DNA of 64,000 nt, taken from NCBI RefSeq assembly GCF_029167105.1, contig NZ_JARFML010000011.1:124001-188000 (forward strand), in the 5' to 3' direction. This document shows positions 24,950-34,391 of the stretch, piece by piece; position 1 is the stretch's first letter; every line of letters starts with the position of its first letter. The notes under the pieces were generated by a model. That model had not been told where the DNA came from. It did not search any database and was given only the letters and a program-made list of their open reading frames with translations. The stretch comes from Bradyrhizobium yuanmingense. GTDB taxonomy: Bacteria > Pseudomonadota > Alphaproteobacteria > Rhizobiales > Xanthobacteraceae. Position numbers and translations under genes: made by a program.

Positions 24950-25930
24950 ATGGTCGCCGTATCTTCGTCGCGAGGCTTGCAATTGGTCGCTGAGAAAGAT
25001 CTGGAGGAGTCGCTCGATACGCTGCGTGCCAACGCGGCGGGACCGGTCGCGGGCGTATTCGGTCCGGCCTCACTGACCTGGCAGATCGACCGGGAGGCCG
25101 TGCTCTTTCTCGGCGCCGGCCGTGCGCTGCTGCTGCAACTGGCCCATCCCTGGGTGGCGGCGGCGATCGCCGAGCATTCGCGCACCCTTGCCGATCCGAT
25201 CGGCCGCTTCCATCGCACCTTCGACATCGTTTTTACGATGGTGTTCGGCTCGCTGGACCGGGCGCTGCGGTCGTCCCGGCAGCTGCATCGGCGTCACAGC
25301 ATGATCGTCGGCGAGATGCCCGAGACCGTGGGGCCGTTTGCGGCCGGCTCGCGCTACTGCGCCAACGACATCCCCGCGCTGCGCTGGGTCCACGCGACGC
25401 TGGTCGAGACCGCGCTCATGGCACATGATCTGGTGCTGCCGCCACTCTCGGCGGAGGAGCGCGATCGCTATTGGAGCGAGGCCAGGCTGTACGGCGCCCT
25501 GTTCGGATTGACGGGGGATGATTTGCCGGCGGACTGGTCCGGCTTCGTCGCCTACACCAAGGCAATGGCGCAGTCGGAGACGCTGACCGTCAGCCCTGCG
25601 GCGCGCGAGATCGCCGCGCAGATATTCAGCGGCGCGCGCCCGTGGCTGCGGCCGCCGCGCTGGTATCGCGCGCTCACCGCGAGCATGCTGCCCGAGCGCT
25701 TGCGCGCAGGCTTTGGTTTTGAGCTCGACGCGCGCGGAATCCGATCCGCCGACAACGCGCTGCGATGGATCAGGCGCGTCTATCCGAAATTGCCTGATCG
25801 GCTGCGCTATGTCGGCCCCTACCAGGAAGCGCAGGCACGGCTGCGGGGCGAAGCGCGGCCCGACTGGATGACACGATGTCTCAATCGCGCCTGGATCGGC
25901 CGTCCGCAGATGGATGTGGGCGGGAAATAG
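24950..25930 (+). CDS. Oxygenase MpaB/DUF2236 family protein
   Basis: About 326 residues. REAVLFLGAGRALLLQLAHPWVAAAIAEHS and the later WVHATLVETALMAHD are hallmarks of the DUF2236 family, which includes MpaB-like oxygenases and latex-clearing proteins; the conserved histidines fit haem or metal binding. The start is uncertain. The ATG at 24950 has GGAG only one base away, whereas a TTG at 24983 has GAGG seven bases upstream and may be the true start (315 residues). It follows the patatin gene after 58 bases, probably independent. The substrate is unknown. Confidence 0.72.
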   Translation: MVAVSSSRGLQLVAEKDLEESLDTLRANAAGPVAGVFGPASLTWQIDREAVLFLGAGRALLLQLAHPWVAAAIAEHSRTLADPIGRFHRTFDIVFTMVFGSLDRALRSSRQLHRRHSMIVGEMPETVGPFAAGSRYCANDIPALRWVHATLVETALMAHDLVLPPLSAEERDRYWSEARLYGALFGLTGDDLPADWSGFVAYTKAMAQSETLTVSPAAREIAAQIFSGARPWLRPPRWYRALTASMLPERLRAGFGFELDARGIRSADNALRWIRRVYPKLPDRLRYVGPYQEAQARLRGEARPDWMTRCLNRAWIGRPQMDVGGK

Positions 25931-25957
25931 GGTCTTGAGGCAGGCTTTTGCAGCTTG

Positions 25958-26060
25958 TCATTCCGGGGCGCGCGGAGCGCGAACCCGGAATCCATTTCTC
26001 CCAGCATTCCGGCGGAACGATGGATTCCGGGTTCGCGCCAAGCGGCGCGCCCCGGAATGA
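25958..26060. repeat. Long palindromic intergenic repeat
   Basis: About 103 bases with near-perfect inverted arms: TCATTCCGGGGCGCGC at the left and its complement at the right, then GAACCCGGAATCCA matched by TGGATTCCGGGTTC. It lies between the convergent oxygenase and glgA genes, where it could also end both transcripts. It has the form of the dispersed palindromic elements of Bradyrhizobium. Confidence 0.75.
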
Positions 26061-26069
26061 AGCGGTGCC

Positions 26070-27485
26070 TCACACCGACGCCAGCTTGCGGTACAGCGCG
26101 CTGTAGCTGCCGGCCGAGACGCTCCAGGAGAACGAGCGCCCCATGGCGCTGCGGCGCATCGTGTCGAGCTGGTCGTGGGCCATGAAGGCCGAGAAGGCGC
26201 GCCGCACGCCGCCGAGGAAGGACTCGCGCGAGGGTTTCGAGAACAGGAAGCCGGTCTCGCCGTCGCTGATGGTCTCGGCGAGGCCGCCGGTCTGGTGACC
26301 GATCGGCAGCGAGCCGAAGCGCTGTGCGTACATCTGGCTGAGCCCGCACGGCTCGAACCGCGACGGCATCAAGGTGAAGTCGCTGCCGGCGAAGATGCGC
26401 CGCGCCTGGGCGTCGTTGAAGCCGATCGCAACCCCGATCGCGTCGGGGCGGCGGCGGTGCGCGTCGATCAAGGCCTGCTCGAGCGCCGGCTCGCCGGAGC
26501 CGGTGACCACGATCTGCCCGCCGGCATCGACGATCTCGTCAGCCGCCGACAGCACGAGGTCGATGCCCTTCTGGTGCACGAGGCGCGCGACGATGCCGAA
26601 CATCGGCCCGCGCGAGACCGCCAGCCCGAACTGCTTGCGGACGTAATCCGCATTGGCCTTCTTGCCGACCCAGTCGCCGGCGCCGAATTGCTGGGCGAGC
26701 TGGGCGCAGGAGCGCGGGTCCCAGCTCTCGTCGATGCCGTTGAGGATGCCGGTGAGCTCGGCGGCGTCCGAGCGCAGGCGGAGCAGGCCCTCCAGGCCGC
26801 AGCCGAATTCGGCCGTGGTGATCTCCCGCGCATAGGTGCCGCTGACCGTGGTCAGGTGGGAGGCGTAGACGAGGCCCGCCTTGAGGAAGGAGACCTGGTC
26901 GTAGAACTCGACGCCGTCGATGTGGAAGGAGCTCTCCGGTGCGCCGATCCGCCGCAGCGAGTCCTTCGGGAAGAGGCCCTGATAGGCGAGGTTATGGATG
27001 GTCAGGATGGATGGGAGCTTGGCGCCCTGCCAAGCCAGGTAGGCAGGCACGAGCGAGGCCTGCCAGTCGTTGGCATGGATCAGGTCCGCTGCCCAATTCT
27101 TGTCCAGCTTGCCCATGGCGAGTTCAGCCGCGGCCGAGGCCAATCGCGCGAAGCGGATGTCGTTGTCGGGCCAATCGCGCCCGAGCTCGTCGCCATAGGG
27201 GTTGCCGGGCCGGTCGTAGAGCTGCGAGCACAACAGCACGTAGACAGGCAGCCCGTCCTTGGTCGCGGCACGGCCGAGCGAGCAGGCTGGCATCTCCGCG
27301 AATGCAGGACAGCGGCCGACGATCTGAATATGCGTGAGTTGCTCGATGATGTCGCGATAGCCGGGCAGCATGATCCGGATATCGGCGAAGGAGCGAAGTG
27401 CGCGGGGAAGGGCGGCGGAAACGGCGCCCAGTCCGCCGACGCGAACGAAGTCGTCCATCTCTGTGGTGACGAACAAGACCCTCAA
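26070..27485 (-). CDS. glgA: Glycogen synthase (GT5) with altered first motif
   Basis: A 471-residue ADP-glucose-type starch/glycogen synthase. It keeps HANDWQASLVPAYL, TIHNLAYQG, GILNGID, ARLVHQKG and the acceptor/donor loop SRFEPCGLSQMYAQRFG. The N-terminal glucosyl-donor motif, normally KTGGLGDV, reads RVGGLGAV, so Lys15 is Arg and Asp21 is Ala. The start is a TTG at 27485, supported by the E. coli numbering that puts this motif at residue 15. It transfers glucose from ADP-glucose to alpha-1,4-glucan in the cytoplasm. No glgB or glgC is adjacent. Confidence 0.9.
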   Translation of the reverse strand: MRVLFVTTEMDDFVRVGGLGAVSAALPRALRSFADIRIMLPGYRDIIEQLTHIQIVGRCPAFAEMPACSLGRAATKDGLPVYVLLCSQLYDRPGNPYGDELGRDWPDNDIRFARLASAAAELAMGKLDKNWAADLIHANDWQASLVPAYLAWQGAKLPSILTIHNLAYQGLFPKDSLRRIGAPESSFHIDGVEFYDQVSFLKAGLVYASHLTTVSGTYAREITTAEFGCGLEGLLRLRSDAAELTGILNGIDESWDPRSCAQLAQQFGAGDWVGKKANADYVRKQFGLAVSRGPMFGIVARLVHQKGIDLVLSAADEIVDAGGQIVVTGSGEPALEQALIDAHRRRPDAIGVAIGFNDAQARRIFAGSDFTLMPSRFEPCGLSQMYAQRFGSLPIGHQTGGLAETISDGETGFLFSKPSRESFLGGVRRAFSAFMAHDQLDTMRRSAMGRSFSWSVSAGSYSALYRKLASV

Positions 27486-27678
27486 GAACAGCCGCCCTCT
27501 TTCGACCCCCGCTCGCTGCTATGCAAGAACGGGTCCAGTTGTGCTGGAAATCCAAAGCCCGCCCACGCGGCACGTCTGCTCGGTAAACACTTTCCTACTC
27601 AGCCGCCGCCCTCTAGGGTCGCCGCATCAACAACAAACAACTTCGATGGTTCCAAAATGTCGAAGGACGCAGGTGGGC

Positions 27679-28875
27679 ATGCAGCTAGCAGATAAGCGTG
27701 AGGGGACATTGACAAAGGTCATGGCGGGTTTGCGGGTGCTGGATTTTTCGACCACCATCGCCGGGCCCCATTGCACGCGGATGCTCGCCGACATGGGCGC
27801 CGAGGTCATCAAGATCGAGACCGACGGCGGGGAGACGATGCGGACCCGGCCTCCCCTCCGCAACGGCTGCAGCACCGCGTTCGGCCAGCTCAATGTCGGC
27901 AAGAAGAGCGTGGTCCTCGACCTCAAGTCCGAGGACGGCAAGGAGGCGGTGCGCCGGCTGGCCGCGACGTCGGACATTCTGGTCGAGAACTTCCGTCCGG
28001 GCGTGATGCGCCGCCTTCGGCTCGACTACGACAGCCTGCGCCAGGTCAACCCGAGGCTGATCTACTGCTCGATCTCGGGCTACGGCCAGACCGGCCCTTC
28101 GGCCGAGCTGCCGGCCTACGCCCCGGTGATCCACGCGGCCTCGGGCTACGACATGGCCCATCTCGCCTACCAGCCGGGCCGCAACCGTCCCGACTATTGC
28201 GGTATCTACCACGCCGACGTCGTCACCGGGACCTATGGTTTTGGCGCGATCGCGTCGGCGCTCTATCAACGCACCGTGACGGGCGCCGGCCAGCACATCG
28301 ACGTCTCCATGCTGGAAACCATGCTGTCGCTGACGCTGACCGAGCTGCAGAGCTCGCAATTCGCGGTGCCGCCGCCACCGCGCCCGATGTTCGGACCGAC
28401 CGAGACGGCAAGCGGCTACGTCATGATCACGATCGCCAGCGAGAAGACGTTCCAGGCCCTGATGGGGGTGATCGGCCGTCCGGACTGGGTCTCCGATCCA
28501 CGTTTCGCCACCTATGCCGCGCGCCGCGAGAACTGGGCCGAGTTGATGGACGGCGTCGAAATCTGGTCGCGGCAGCTTTCGACCGATGCGTGCCTGCGCG
28601 TGCTTGGCGCTGCCGGCGTGCCGGCCTCGGCCTATCGCAGCGTGTCCGAGGCCTTGGCCGATCCGCAGCTTGCGCACCGCCAGGCACTCTCCGAGGTGCG
28701 GGACGAGGGCGGCTCGTTCCAGGTGCTCAACCTGCCGTTCCGGATGTCGGGGGCTGACACGGCGCCGGCCAAGACCGTGTCCGCGCTCGGCCAGCACACC
28801 GACGCGTTGCGCCAGGAGATCGGCCTTGCCGGCGGTCTGTCAATTCCGCCAGGCAAAACAGCCGCGACTTCCTGA
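27679..28875 (+). CDS. CaiB/BaiF-type CoA transferase
   Basis: A 398-residue class III CoA transferase. It begins GLRVLDFSTTIAGPHCTRMLADMGAEVIKIE, the family signature, and includes LDLKSEDGKEAVRRL, NFRPGVMRRL and SISGYGQTGP. Family members move CoA between carboxylic acids via a glutamyl or aspartyl thioester. The ATG at 27679 follows CAGGTGG. It precedes a dipeptide-type ABC transporter by 131 bases and may act on the imported compound after activation; the substrate is unknown. Confidence 0.87.
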   Translation: MQLADKREGTLTKVMAGLRVLDFSTTIAGPHCTRMLADMGAEVIKIETDGGETMRTRPPLRNGCSTAFGQLNVGKKSVVLDLKSEDGKEAVRRLAATSDILVENFRPGVMRRLRLDYDSLRQVNPRLIYCSISGYGQTGPSAELPAYAPVIHAASGYDMAHLAYQPGRNRPDYCGIYHADVVTGTYGFGAIASALYQRTVTGAGQHIDVSMLETMLSLTLTELQSSQFAVPPPPRPMFGPTETASGYVMITIASEKTFQALMGVIGRPDWVSDPRFATYAARRENWAELMDGVEIWSRQLSTDACLRVLGAAGVPASAYRSVSEALADPQLAHRQALSEVRDEGGSFQVLNLPFRMSGADTAPAKTVSALGQHTDALRQEIGLAGGLSIPPGKTAATS

Positions 28876-29006
28876 GCCTTATCGCCGCCGCATGCGGCGT
28901 TCGAACTCTCGCTCGTTCCTCTTGCCGAGGCGGGCATTTGTCGCCAAGCTCGCCTCCGAGTCATTCAACGATCCGAAACATCGGACGAGGGATCCCGGGA
29001 GGAACC

Positions 29007-30542
29007 ATGACGAACGCGGCGGCCTTGGCACGCAAGCGCGTGCCTATTTTCCTCGTTGCGGCATTTGCACTGGCAACGCCGGTACAGGCGCAGAAATCGG
29101 GCGGCAGCATCACGGTCGGCCAGGAGCTGGATATTCCGGGCTTCGATCCACTCAAGGTCGGTGTCTACGACACGTCGACCAATACGGCCGCGGCCGCGAT
29201 CTTCGACACGCTCACAACGCTGAATGACAAGGGCGAGCCCGCGCCGAAGCTCGCGGTGTCCTGGACCCATTCCGAGGATTACAAGACCTGGACCTTCAAG
29301 CTCCGCGAAGGCGTGACATTTCATGACGGCACGCCATTCAACGCGCAGGCCATGAAGGAGAACTTCGACCGGCAGAAGAATCCCGCCAACAAGTGTCGCT
29401 GCGCCTTTTACATCACCAACGTGAAAGAGGTGCTGGCCCCCGACGACTACACCCTCATCTACAATCTCACCGACCCTTCGATCAACTGGCCGGCGGTTAT
29501 TACCATTCAGAGTTCCAACAACGTCATCCACTCTCCAACCGCCTGGAAGACCAAGGGTGACGATTACAATCGCAACCCCGTCGGCACCGGCCCCTACATC
29601 CTGAAATCATGGACCGCTGGCGACCGCATGGTGCTGGAGAAGAACCCGAACTATTGGGACAAGGGCCGTCCCTATCTCGACCGCATCGTCCTGAAGCCGC
29701 TGCCCGATGCGCAATCGCGCTTCGCCTCCCTGCAATCGGGCGAGGCCGACATCATCTGGGACGACGAGAACGACGCCGACAACATCATGAAGGCGCAGAA
29801 GGACCCCAAGCTCACCGTTCACACCTACAAGGGCTCGGGCGCTGCGGTGTATGCCTTCAACACCAAGGTGACGCCGTTCGACGACGTGCGGGTGCGCCAG
29901 GCGCTGGTGATGGCGATCGACCGTCCGAAGATGTCGCAGGCGATCAGCAACGGCCTGAGCCGGCCGGCGAGCAATCCTTACGGCGACGGCTCCTGGGTCA
30001 AGTGCAAGGACGACGGGGCGCTGCCGTTCGACGTCGAGAAGGCCAAGGCGCTGATCAAGGATTATGGCAAGCCGGTCGAGTTCAAGATGCTGGTGACGGC
30101 AACGCCGCGCGGCCGCATGATCGGTCAGGTGCTGCAGCAGTTCTGGAAGCGCGTCGGCGCCAACATGGAGATCGAGCAGGTCGACCAGGCCACGATTCCG
30201 ACGCGAGCCTTCACGCGGCAATTCCAGCTGACGCCGTGGCGCATCGTCGATCTCGCCGATCCCGATCCGCAGATGTACGCGAATTTCCGCAGCGGCAGTC
30301 CGCTGTCGCTCTCCGGATATTCGAACCCCGAGCTCGACAGGCTGCTGGATCATGCACGCGTGACCGCAGATATGGGCCAACGCAGCGAGGATTACTGCGC
30401 CATCAGCCGCCTGATCAACAAGGAGGCGATCTGGTTCTGGACCTTCCAGAACACCTATTACGCGCTGTCGAGTGCCAAGCTGAAAGGCTTTCCGAAGATG
30501 TACAACGGCGTGATGGACGTCTCCAGAACCTGGCTGGAATGA
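29007..30542 (+). CDS. Peptide/opine-type ABC transporter solute-binding protein
   Basis: A 511-residue family 5 extracellular solute-binding protein with a Sec signal peptide (about residues 1-30, ending PVQAQKS). Characteristic stretches are YKTWTFKLREGVTFHDGTPFN and VGTGPYILKSW. It captures peptides or other charged small molecules in the periplasm for the permeases encoded next. GGGAGGAACC lies before the ATG. It is the first gene of a five-gene operon with complete transporter components. Confidence 0.93.
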   Translation: MTNAAALARKRVPIFLVAAFALATPVQAQKSGGSITVGQELDIPGFDPLKVGVYDTSTNTAAAAIFDTLTTLNDKGEPAPKLAVSWTHSEDYKTWTFKLREGVTFHDGTPFNAQAMKENFDRQKNPANKCRCAFYITNVKEVLAPDDYTLIYNLTDPSINWPAVITIQSSNNVIHSPTAWKTKGDDYNRNPVGTGPYILKSWTAGDRMVLEKNPNYWDKGRPYLDRIVLKPLPDAQSRFASLQSGEADIIWDDENDADNIMKAQKDPKLTVHTYKGSGAAVYAFNTKVTPFDDVRVRQALVMAIDRPKMSQAISNGLSRPASNPYGDGSWVKCKDDGALPFDVEKAKALIKDYGKPVEFKMLVTATPRGRMIGQVLQQFWKRVGANMEIEQVDQATIPTRAFTRQFQLTPWRIVDLADPDPQMYANFRSGSPLSLSGYSNPELDRLLDHARVTADMGQRSEDYCAISRLINKEAIWFWTFQNTYYALSSAKLKGFPKMYNGVMDVSRTWLE

Positions 30543-30549
30543 TGGCGCG

Positions 30550-31500
30550 ATGCTGAACTTCATCGTTCGGCGGCTGCTTGCCATGCTGCCGGTGCTGCTG
30601 GCCGTCTCGTTGCTGACGTTCCTGATCGCCTCGCTGCTGCCGGGCGATCTCGCGCTCGTGATCCTCGGCGACCAGGCGACGCCCGAGAACGTCGCGGCGC
30701 TGCGCCGCGACATGGGGCTCGACCAGCCGCTGTGGTGGCGTTACCTGAGCTGGCTCGGCCACGTCGTCCAGGGCGATCTCGGCCGCTCGTTCCGCACCGG
30801 GCAGACGGTGCTGCAGGCGGTCGCCGAGCGCATTCCGGTCTCGCTGCAGCTGATGCTGATGGCCGAGTTCATCGGGCTCCTGATCGGCGTTCCCGTCGCG
30901 ATCGCCTGTGCCGCGCGCGCCGGCGGTGCGTTCGACCGCTTCATGACCGGCAGCGCTTTCGCAATGCTGTCGATGCCGTCGTTCCTGACCGCTATCCTGC
31001 TGATCTATCTGTTCGCGGTCGAGCTGCGCTGGCTGCCGGCGACCGGTTACGTGCCGTTCACCGAAGAGCCGCTGGCCAATTTGCGCTTCTTCGTGCTGCC
31101 GGCGCTGACGCTGGCGCTGGCGGAATGGCCGGGCATCATGCGCGTGCTGCGCTCCGACATGATCGCCACCTTGCAGGAGGATTATATCGCGCTGGCGAAA
31201 GCAAAGGGTCTCAAGCCATCGCGCATCCTGTTCGTGCATGCGCTGAAGCCGTCGTCGCTGACCCTGGTGACGGTAACCGGCATCAATATCGGCCGCCTGC
31301 TCGGCGGCACGCTGATCGTGGAATCGATCTTCGCGCTGCCCGGCATCGGCCGCCTGCTGGTCGGGGCGATCTACACCCGCGACCTCGTCATTCTCCAGGG
31401 CGTCGTGCTGCTGGTCGCCTGCGGCTTCGTTATCGTCAACTTCATCGTCGACATGCTCTATGCCGTGCTCGATCCGAGGATCCGCCATGGCCACGCTTGA
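30550..31500 (+). CDS. ABC transporter permease, DppB type
   Basis: A 316-residue inner-membrane protein beginning MLNFIVRRLLAMLPVLLAV, with about six helices and an EAA-type loop (LQEDYIALAKAKGL) that contacts the ATPases. It forms the channel together with the next gene product. It starts seven bases after the solute-binding protein gene and overlaps the second permease gene by 14 bases. Confidence 0.93.
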   Translation: MLNFIVRRLLAMLPVLLAVSLLTFLIASLLPGDLALVILGDQATPENVAALRRDMGLDQPLWWRYLSWLGHVVQGDLGRSFRTGQTVLQAVAERIPVSLQLMLMAEFIGLLIGVPVAIACAARAGGAFDRFMTGSAFAMLSMPSFLTAILLIYLFAVELRWLPATGYVPFTEEPLANLRFFVLPALTLALAEWPGIMRVLRSDMIATLQEDYIALAKAKGLKPSRILFVHALKPSSLTLVTVTGINIGRLLGGTLIVESIFALPGIGRLLVGAIYTRDLVILQGVVLLVACGFVIVNFIVDMLYAVLDPRIRHGHA

Positions 31501-32359
31501 GCTGTCGGTTCCGGACGAGGAGGTGGCGGCGCCGGTCGGCCGCCAGCGCAAGCTCGGCCTGTTGTTCTGGATCGCAAGCGCCTGGGTTGCGATCATCCTT
31601 TCGCTAGCGATCCTGGCGCCGGTGCTGCCGCTGCAGAATCCTGTCGACATGGACATGCTGGAGCGGCGCGCCGCCTTCTCCGCGGAGCACTGGCTCGGCA
31701 CCGATGGACTCGGCCGCGACGAGCTCGCCCGGCTGATCTTCGGCGCGCGGGTGTCGCTGACGGTCGGGCTGATCGCGCCGATGATCGGCCTCGTCGTCGG
31801 TGGCGCGCTCGGCCTGCTGGCCGGCTATTTCCGCGGCCGGTTCGAGACGCTGGTGGTCGGCAGCATGGACGTGCTGCTGGCCTTTCCGCCGCTGATCTTC
31901 GCGCTCGCGGTGGTCGCCTATCTCGGACAGTCGGTCCCCAACCTCACGATCGTCCTCGGCGTGCTCGGCATTCCCGCCTTCATGCGCGTGGCGCGCGCGG
32001 CGACGCTGACGCTGGCGCGGCGCGAGTTCGTGATCGCAGCCGAGGCGCTAGGAGCGAGCCATGCGCGCATCCTGCTGCGCGAGCTGCTGCCGAACGTCAT
32101 CCTGCCGCTGCTCGCCTTCTTCCTGCTCGGCGTCGCCGTCACCATCGTGGTCGAGGGCGCGCTGTCCTTCCTCGGCCTCGGCGTGCCGCCGCCGATGCCG
32201 AGCTGGGGCAGCATGATCGGGGAGGGACGTGACAGTCTGGACGTCGCGCCGCGCCTCGCCTTCCTGCCGGCGGCGGCACTGTTCGCGACCGTGTTGGCGT
32301 TCAACCTCGTCGGCGACACCTTGCGGGCCCTCACCGACCCACGTCAGGGGGCGCTGTGA
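31487..32359 (+). CDS. ABC transporter permease, DppC type
   Basis: A 290-residue permease with the DppC N-terminal domain (LGTDGLGRDELARLIFGARVSL) and about six helices. The EAA loop is RREFVIAAEALGASHARIL. The ATG at 31487 lies inside the end of the preceding gene. It is partner to the DppB-type permease. Confidence 0.92.
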   Translation: MATLELSVPDEEVAAPVGRQRKLGLLFWIASAWVAIILSLAILAPVLPLQNPVDMDMLERRAAFSAEHWLGTDGLGRDELARLIFGARVSLTVGLIAPMIGLVVGGALGLLAGYFRGRFETLVVGSMDVLLAFPPLIFALAVVAYLGQSVPNLTIVLGVLGIPAFMRVARAATLTLARREFVIAAEALGASHARILLRELLPNVILPLLAFFLLGVAVTIVVEGALSFLGLGVPPPMPSWGSMIGEGRDSLDVAPRLAFLPAAALFATVLAFNLVGDTLRALTDPRQGAL

Positions 32360-33348
32360 CCGCGCCGCTCTTGACCATCGAGGATGTCGCGGTCGAGCTG
32401 CCGACCCCGCGCGGAAACCTGCGCGCGGTCGATCACGTCGACCTTTCGCTTCAGGCCGGCCGCACGCTCGGGATCGTCGGGGAATCCGGCTGCGGCAAGA
32501 CCATGCTCTCGCGCGCCGTGCTGCAGCTGCTGCCGAAGAAGGCGAAGCTGACGGGCCGGGTGATGTTCGACGGCGAGGATCTGGTGCGGCTCGAGGCTGA
32601 AAGCCTGCGGCGCCTGCGCGGACGCGATCTCGCGGTCGTGTTCCAGGACCCGATGACCTCGCTTAACCCCGTGCTCACCATCGGCACGCAGCTGATGGAG
32701 ACGATCCAGGAGCATCTCGAGCTTGACGCTCCCGCCGCGAAGGCCCGCAGCATCGAGCTGCTCGCCGCCGTCGGCATTCCCGCCCCGGAGCAGCGGCTCG
32801 CGCAATATCCGCATCAATGCTCCGGCGGCATGCGCCAGCGCATCGCGATTGCGATCGCACTGTCCTGCGAGCCGAAGCTCCTGATCGCGGACGAGCCGAC
32901 CACCGCGCTCGACGTCACCATCCAGGCGCAGATCCTCGATCTGCTCGCGCGCGAGCAGCGCCGCCGCCACATGGCGATGATCATCATCACCCACGATCTC
33001 GGCGTCGTCGCCGGCCGGGCCGACGAGGTCGCGGTGATGTATGCCGGCCGGGTGGTGGAGCGCGCGCCGACGCAAGCCTTGTTCAAGCGCATGCACATGC
33101 CCTACACCGAGGCGCTGCTGGCGGCGATCCCGAAGCTCGAGACCGCGCCGCATACGCCGCTGCCGGCGATCTCGGGCCGTCCACCCGATCCGACGCGCCC
33201 GCTGAAGGGCTGCTCCTTCGCGCCGCGCTGCAATTATGCCGGCGGGCGCTGTCATGAGGCCAAACCGGTCCTGACGAGCGCCGAGATGGCGGAACATCTC
33301 TATGCCTGCTTCCATCCGATCCGGATGACGGAGGGGATCGAGGCATGA
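32356..33348 (+). CDS. Oligopeptide-type ABC transporter ATPase, DppD type
   Basis: A 330-residue ATPase with Walker A GESGCGKT, signature SGGMRQR, Walker B LLIADEPT and the C-terminal oligopeptide/dipeptide extension rich in cysteines ([15 protein letters not shown]). The start is a GTG overlapping the preceding stop (GTGA). It pairs with the following ATPase to power import. Confidence 0.92.
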   Translation: MTAPLLTIEDVAVELPTPRGNLRAVDHVDLSLQAGRTLGIVGESGCGKTMLSRAVLQLLPKKAKLTGRVMFDGEDLVRLEAESLRRLRGRDLAVVFQDPMTSLNPVLTIGTQLMETIQEHLELDAPAAKARSIELLAAVGIPAPEQRLAQYPHQCSGGMRQRIAIAIALSCEPKLLIADEPTTALDVTIQAQILDLLAREQRRRHMAMIIITHDLGVVAGRADEVAVMYAGRVVERAPTQALFKRMHMPYTEALLAAIPKLETAPHTPLPAISGRPPDPTRPLKGCSFAPRCNYAGGRCHEAKPVLTSAEMAEHLYACFHPIRMTEGIEA

Positions 33349-34316
33349 TGCAGCTTGCCGCGCGCCCCGCGCCGCTTCTCAACGTCGACAATCTCGTCGT
33401 CGAATACGGCCTCGGCAGCAAGATTGTTCATGCCGTTTCCGGTGTCAGCCTCGAGGTCGCGCGCGGCGAGACGCTTGGGCTGGTCGGCGAATCCGGCTGC
33501 GGCAAGTCGACGCTCGGGCGCGCGGTGCTGCAACTGCGCCGCGCCAAGTCCGGCCGCGTGATGTTCGACGGCGAGGACCTCACCGCGATGGAGGGCGAGG
33601 CGCTGCGCAGGATGCGCCGCCGCGTGCAGCTGATCTTCCAGGATCCGATTGCTTCGCTCAATCCGCGCCGGCGCATCGGCGACATCGTCGCCGAGCCGCT
33701 GATCATCGCCGGGATCAAGGATGCCGCCGAGCGCAAACGGCGCGTTCACGAGGTGCTCTCCGCGGTCGGGCTCGATCCCGATCTCGTGGCGGGCCGCCTG
33801 CCGCACGAATTCTCCGGCGGCCAGTGCCAGCGCATCTGCATCGCGCGCTCGCTGGTGCTCAACCCGGAATTCATCGTCTGCGACGAGCCGGTGTCGGCCC
33901 TCGACGTCTCCATTCGCGCGCAGATCCTCAACCTGCTGGAGGAGATGAAGGCGCGCTTCGGCCTGACGCTGCTGTTCATCGCGCACGACCTCGCCGTGGT
34001 CAAAGCGGTCAGCGACCGCGTCGCGGTGATGTATCTCGGCCGGCTCTGCGAGGTCGCTCCCTCCGAGCAATTGTTCGCGCGGCCTGCGCATCCCTACACC
34101 GCGCTGCTGTTGCAGGCGATCCCGGTGCCGGATCCGGACGTGCGTCCCGTCGAAAGTGTGGCGGCCGGCGAGCCGCCATCGCCGATTGCGCCGCCATCCG
34201 GCTGCCGCTTCCGCACCCGCTGCCCGCGCGCAGATCAGCGTTGCAGCGGGGAGATACCGGAGTTGCGGCAGGTCGCACCCGGCCAGTTCGCGGCTTGCCA
34301 CCATCCGCTCGCCTGA
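33345..34316 (+). CDS. Oligopeptide-type ABC transporter ATPase, DppF type
   Basis: A 323-residue ATPase with Walker [10 protein letters not shown], signature SGGQCQR, Walker [13 protein letters not shown] and the C-terminal extension [15 protein letters not shown]. The signature has Cys where Arg or Gln is usual (GGQCQRI), which is common in this subfamily. It overlaps the preceding stop by four bases (ATGA) and ends the operon before a strong stem-loop. Confidence 0.92.
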   Translation: MMQLAARPAPLLNVDNLVVEYGLGSKIVHAVSGVSLEVARGETLGLVGESGCGKSTLGRAVLQLRRAKSGRVMFDGEDLTAMEGEALRRMRRRVQLIFQDPIASLNPRRRIGDIVAEPLIIAGIKDAAERKRRVHEVLSAVGLDPDLVAGRLPHEFSGGQCQRICIARSLVLNPEFIVCDEPVSALDVSIRAQILNLLEEMKARFGLTLLFIAHDLAVVKAVSDRVAVMYLGRLCEVAPSEQLFARPAHPYTALLLQAIPVPDPDVRPVESVAAGEPPSPIAPPSGCRFRTRCPRADQRCSGEIPELRQVAPGQFAACHHPLA

Positions 34317-34335
34317 ACTAAGACCGGTTTGTCTG

Positions 34336-34365
34336 GTCGCGCCGACCATGGCATGGTGGCGCGAC
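34336..34365 (+). terminator. Stem-loop after the peptide-type ABC operon
   Basis: GTCGCGCC pairs with GGCGCGAC around an inner ACCAT-GGC-ATGGT hairpin, giving about 13 bp with one bulge. Outer TTGT/ACAA can extend it. It lies 20 bases after the last ATPase gene and 26 bases before the alcohol dehydrogenase gene. Confidence 0.6.
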
Positions 34366-34391
34366 AACAAGAAGCATGCGGGAGGACGCCG

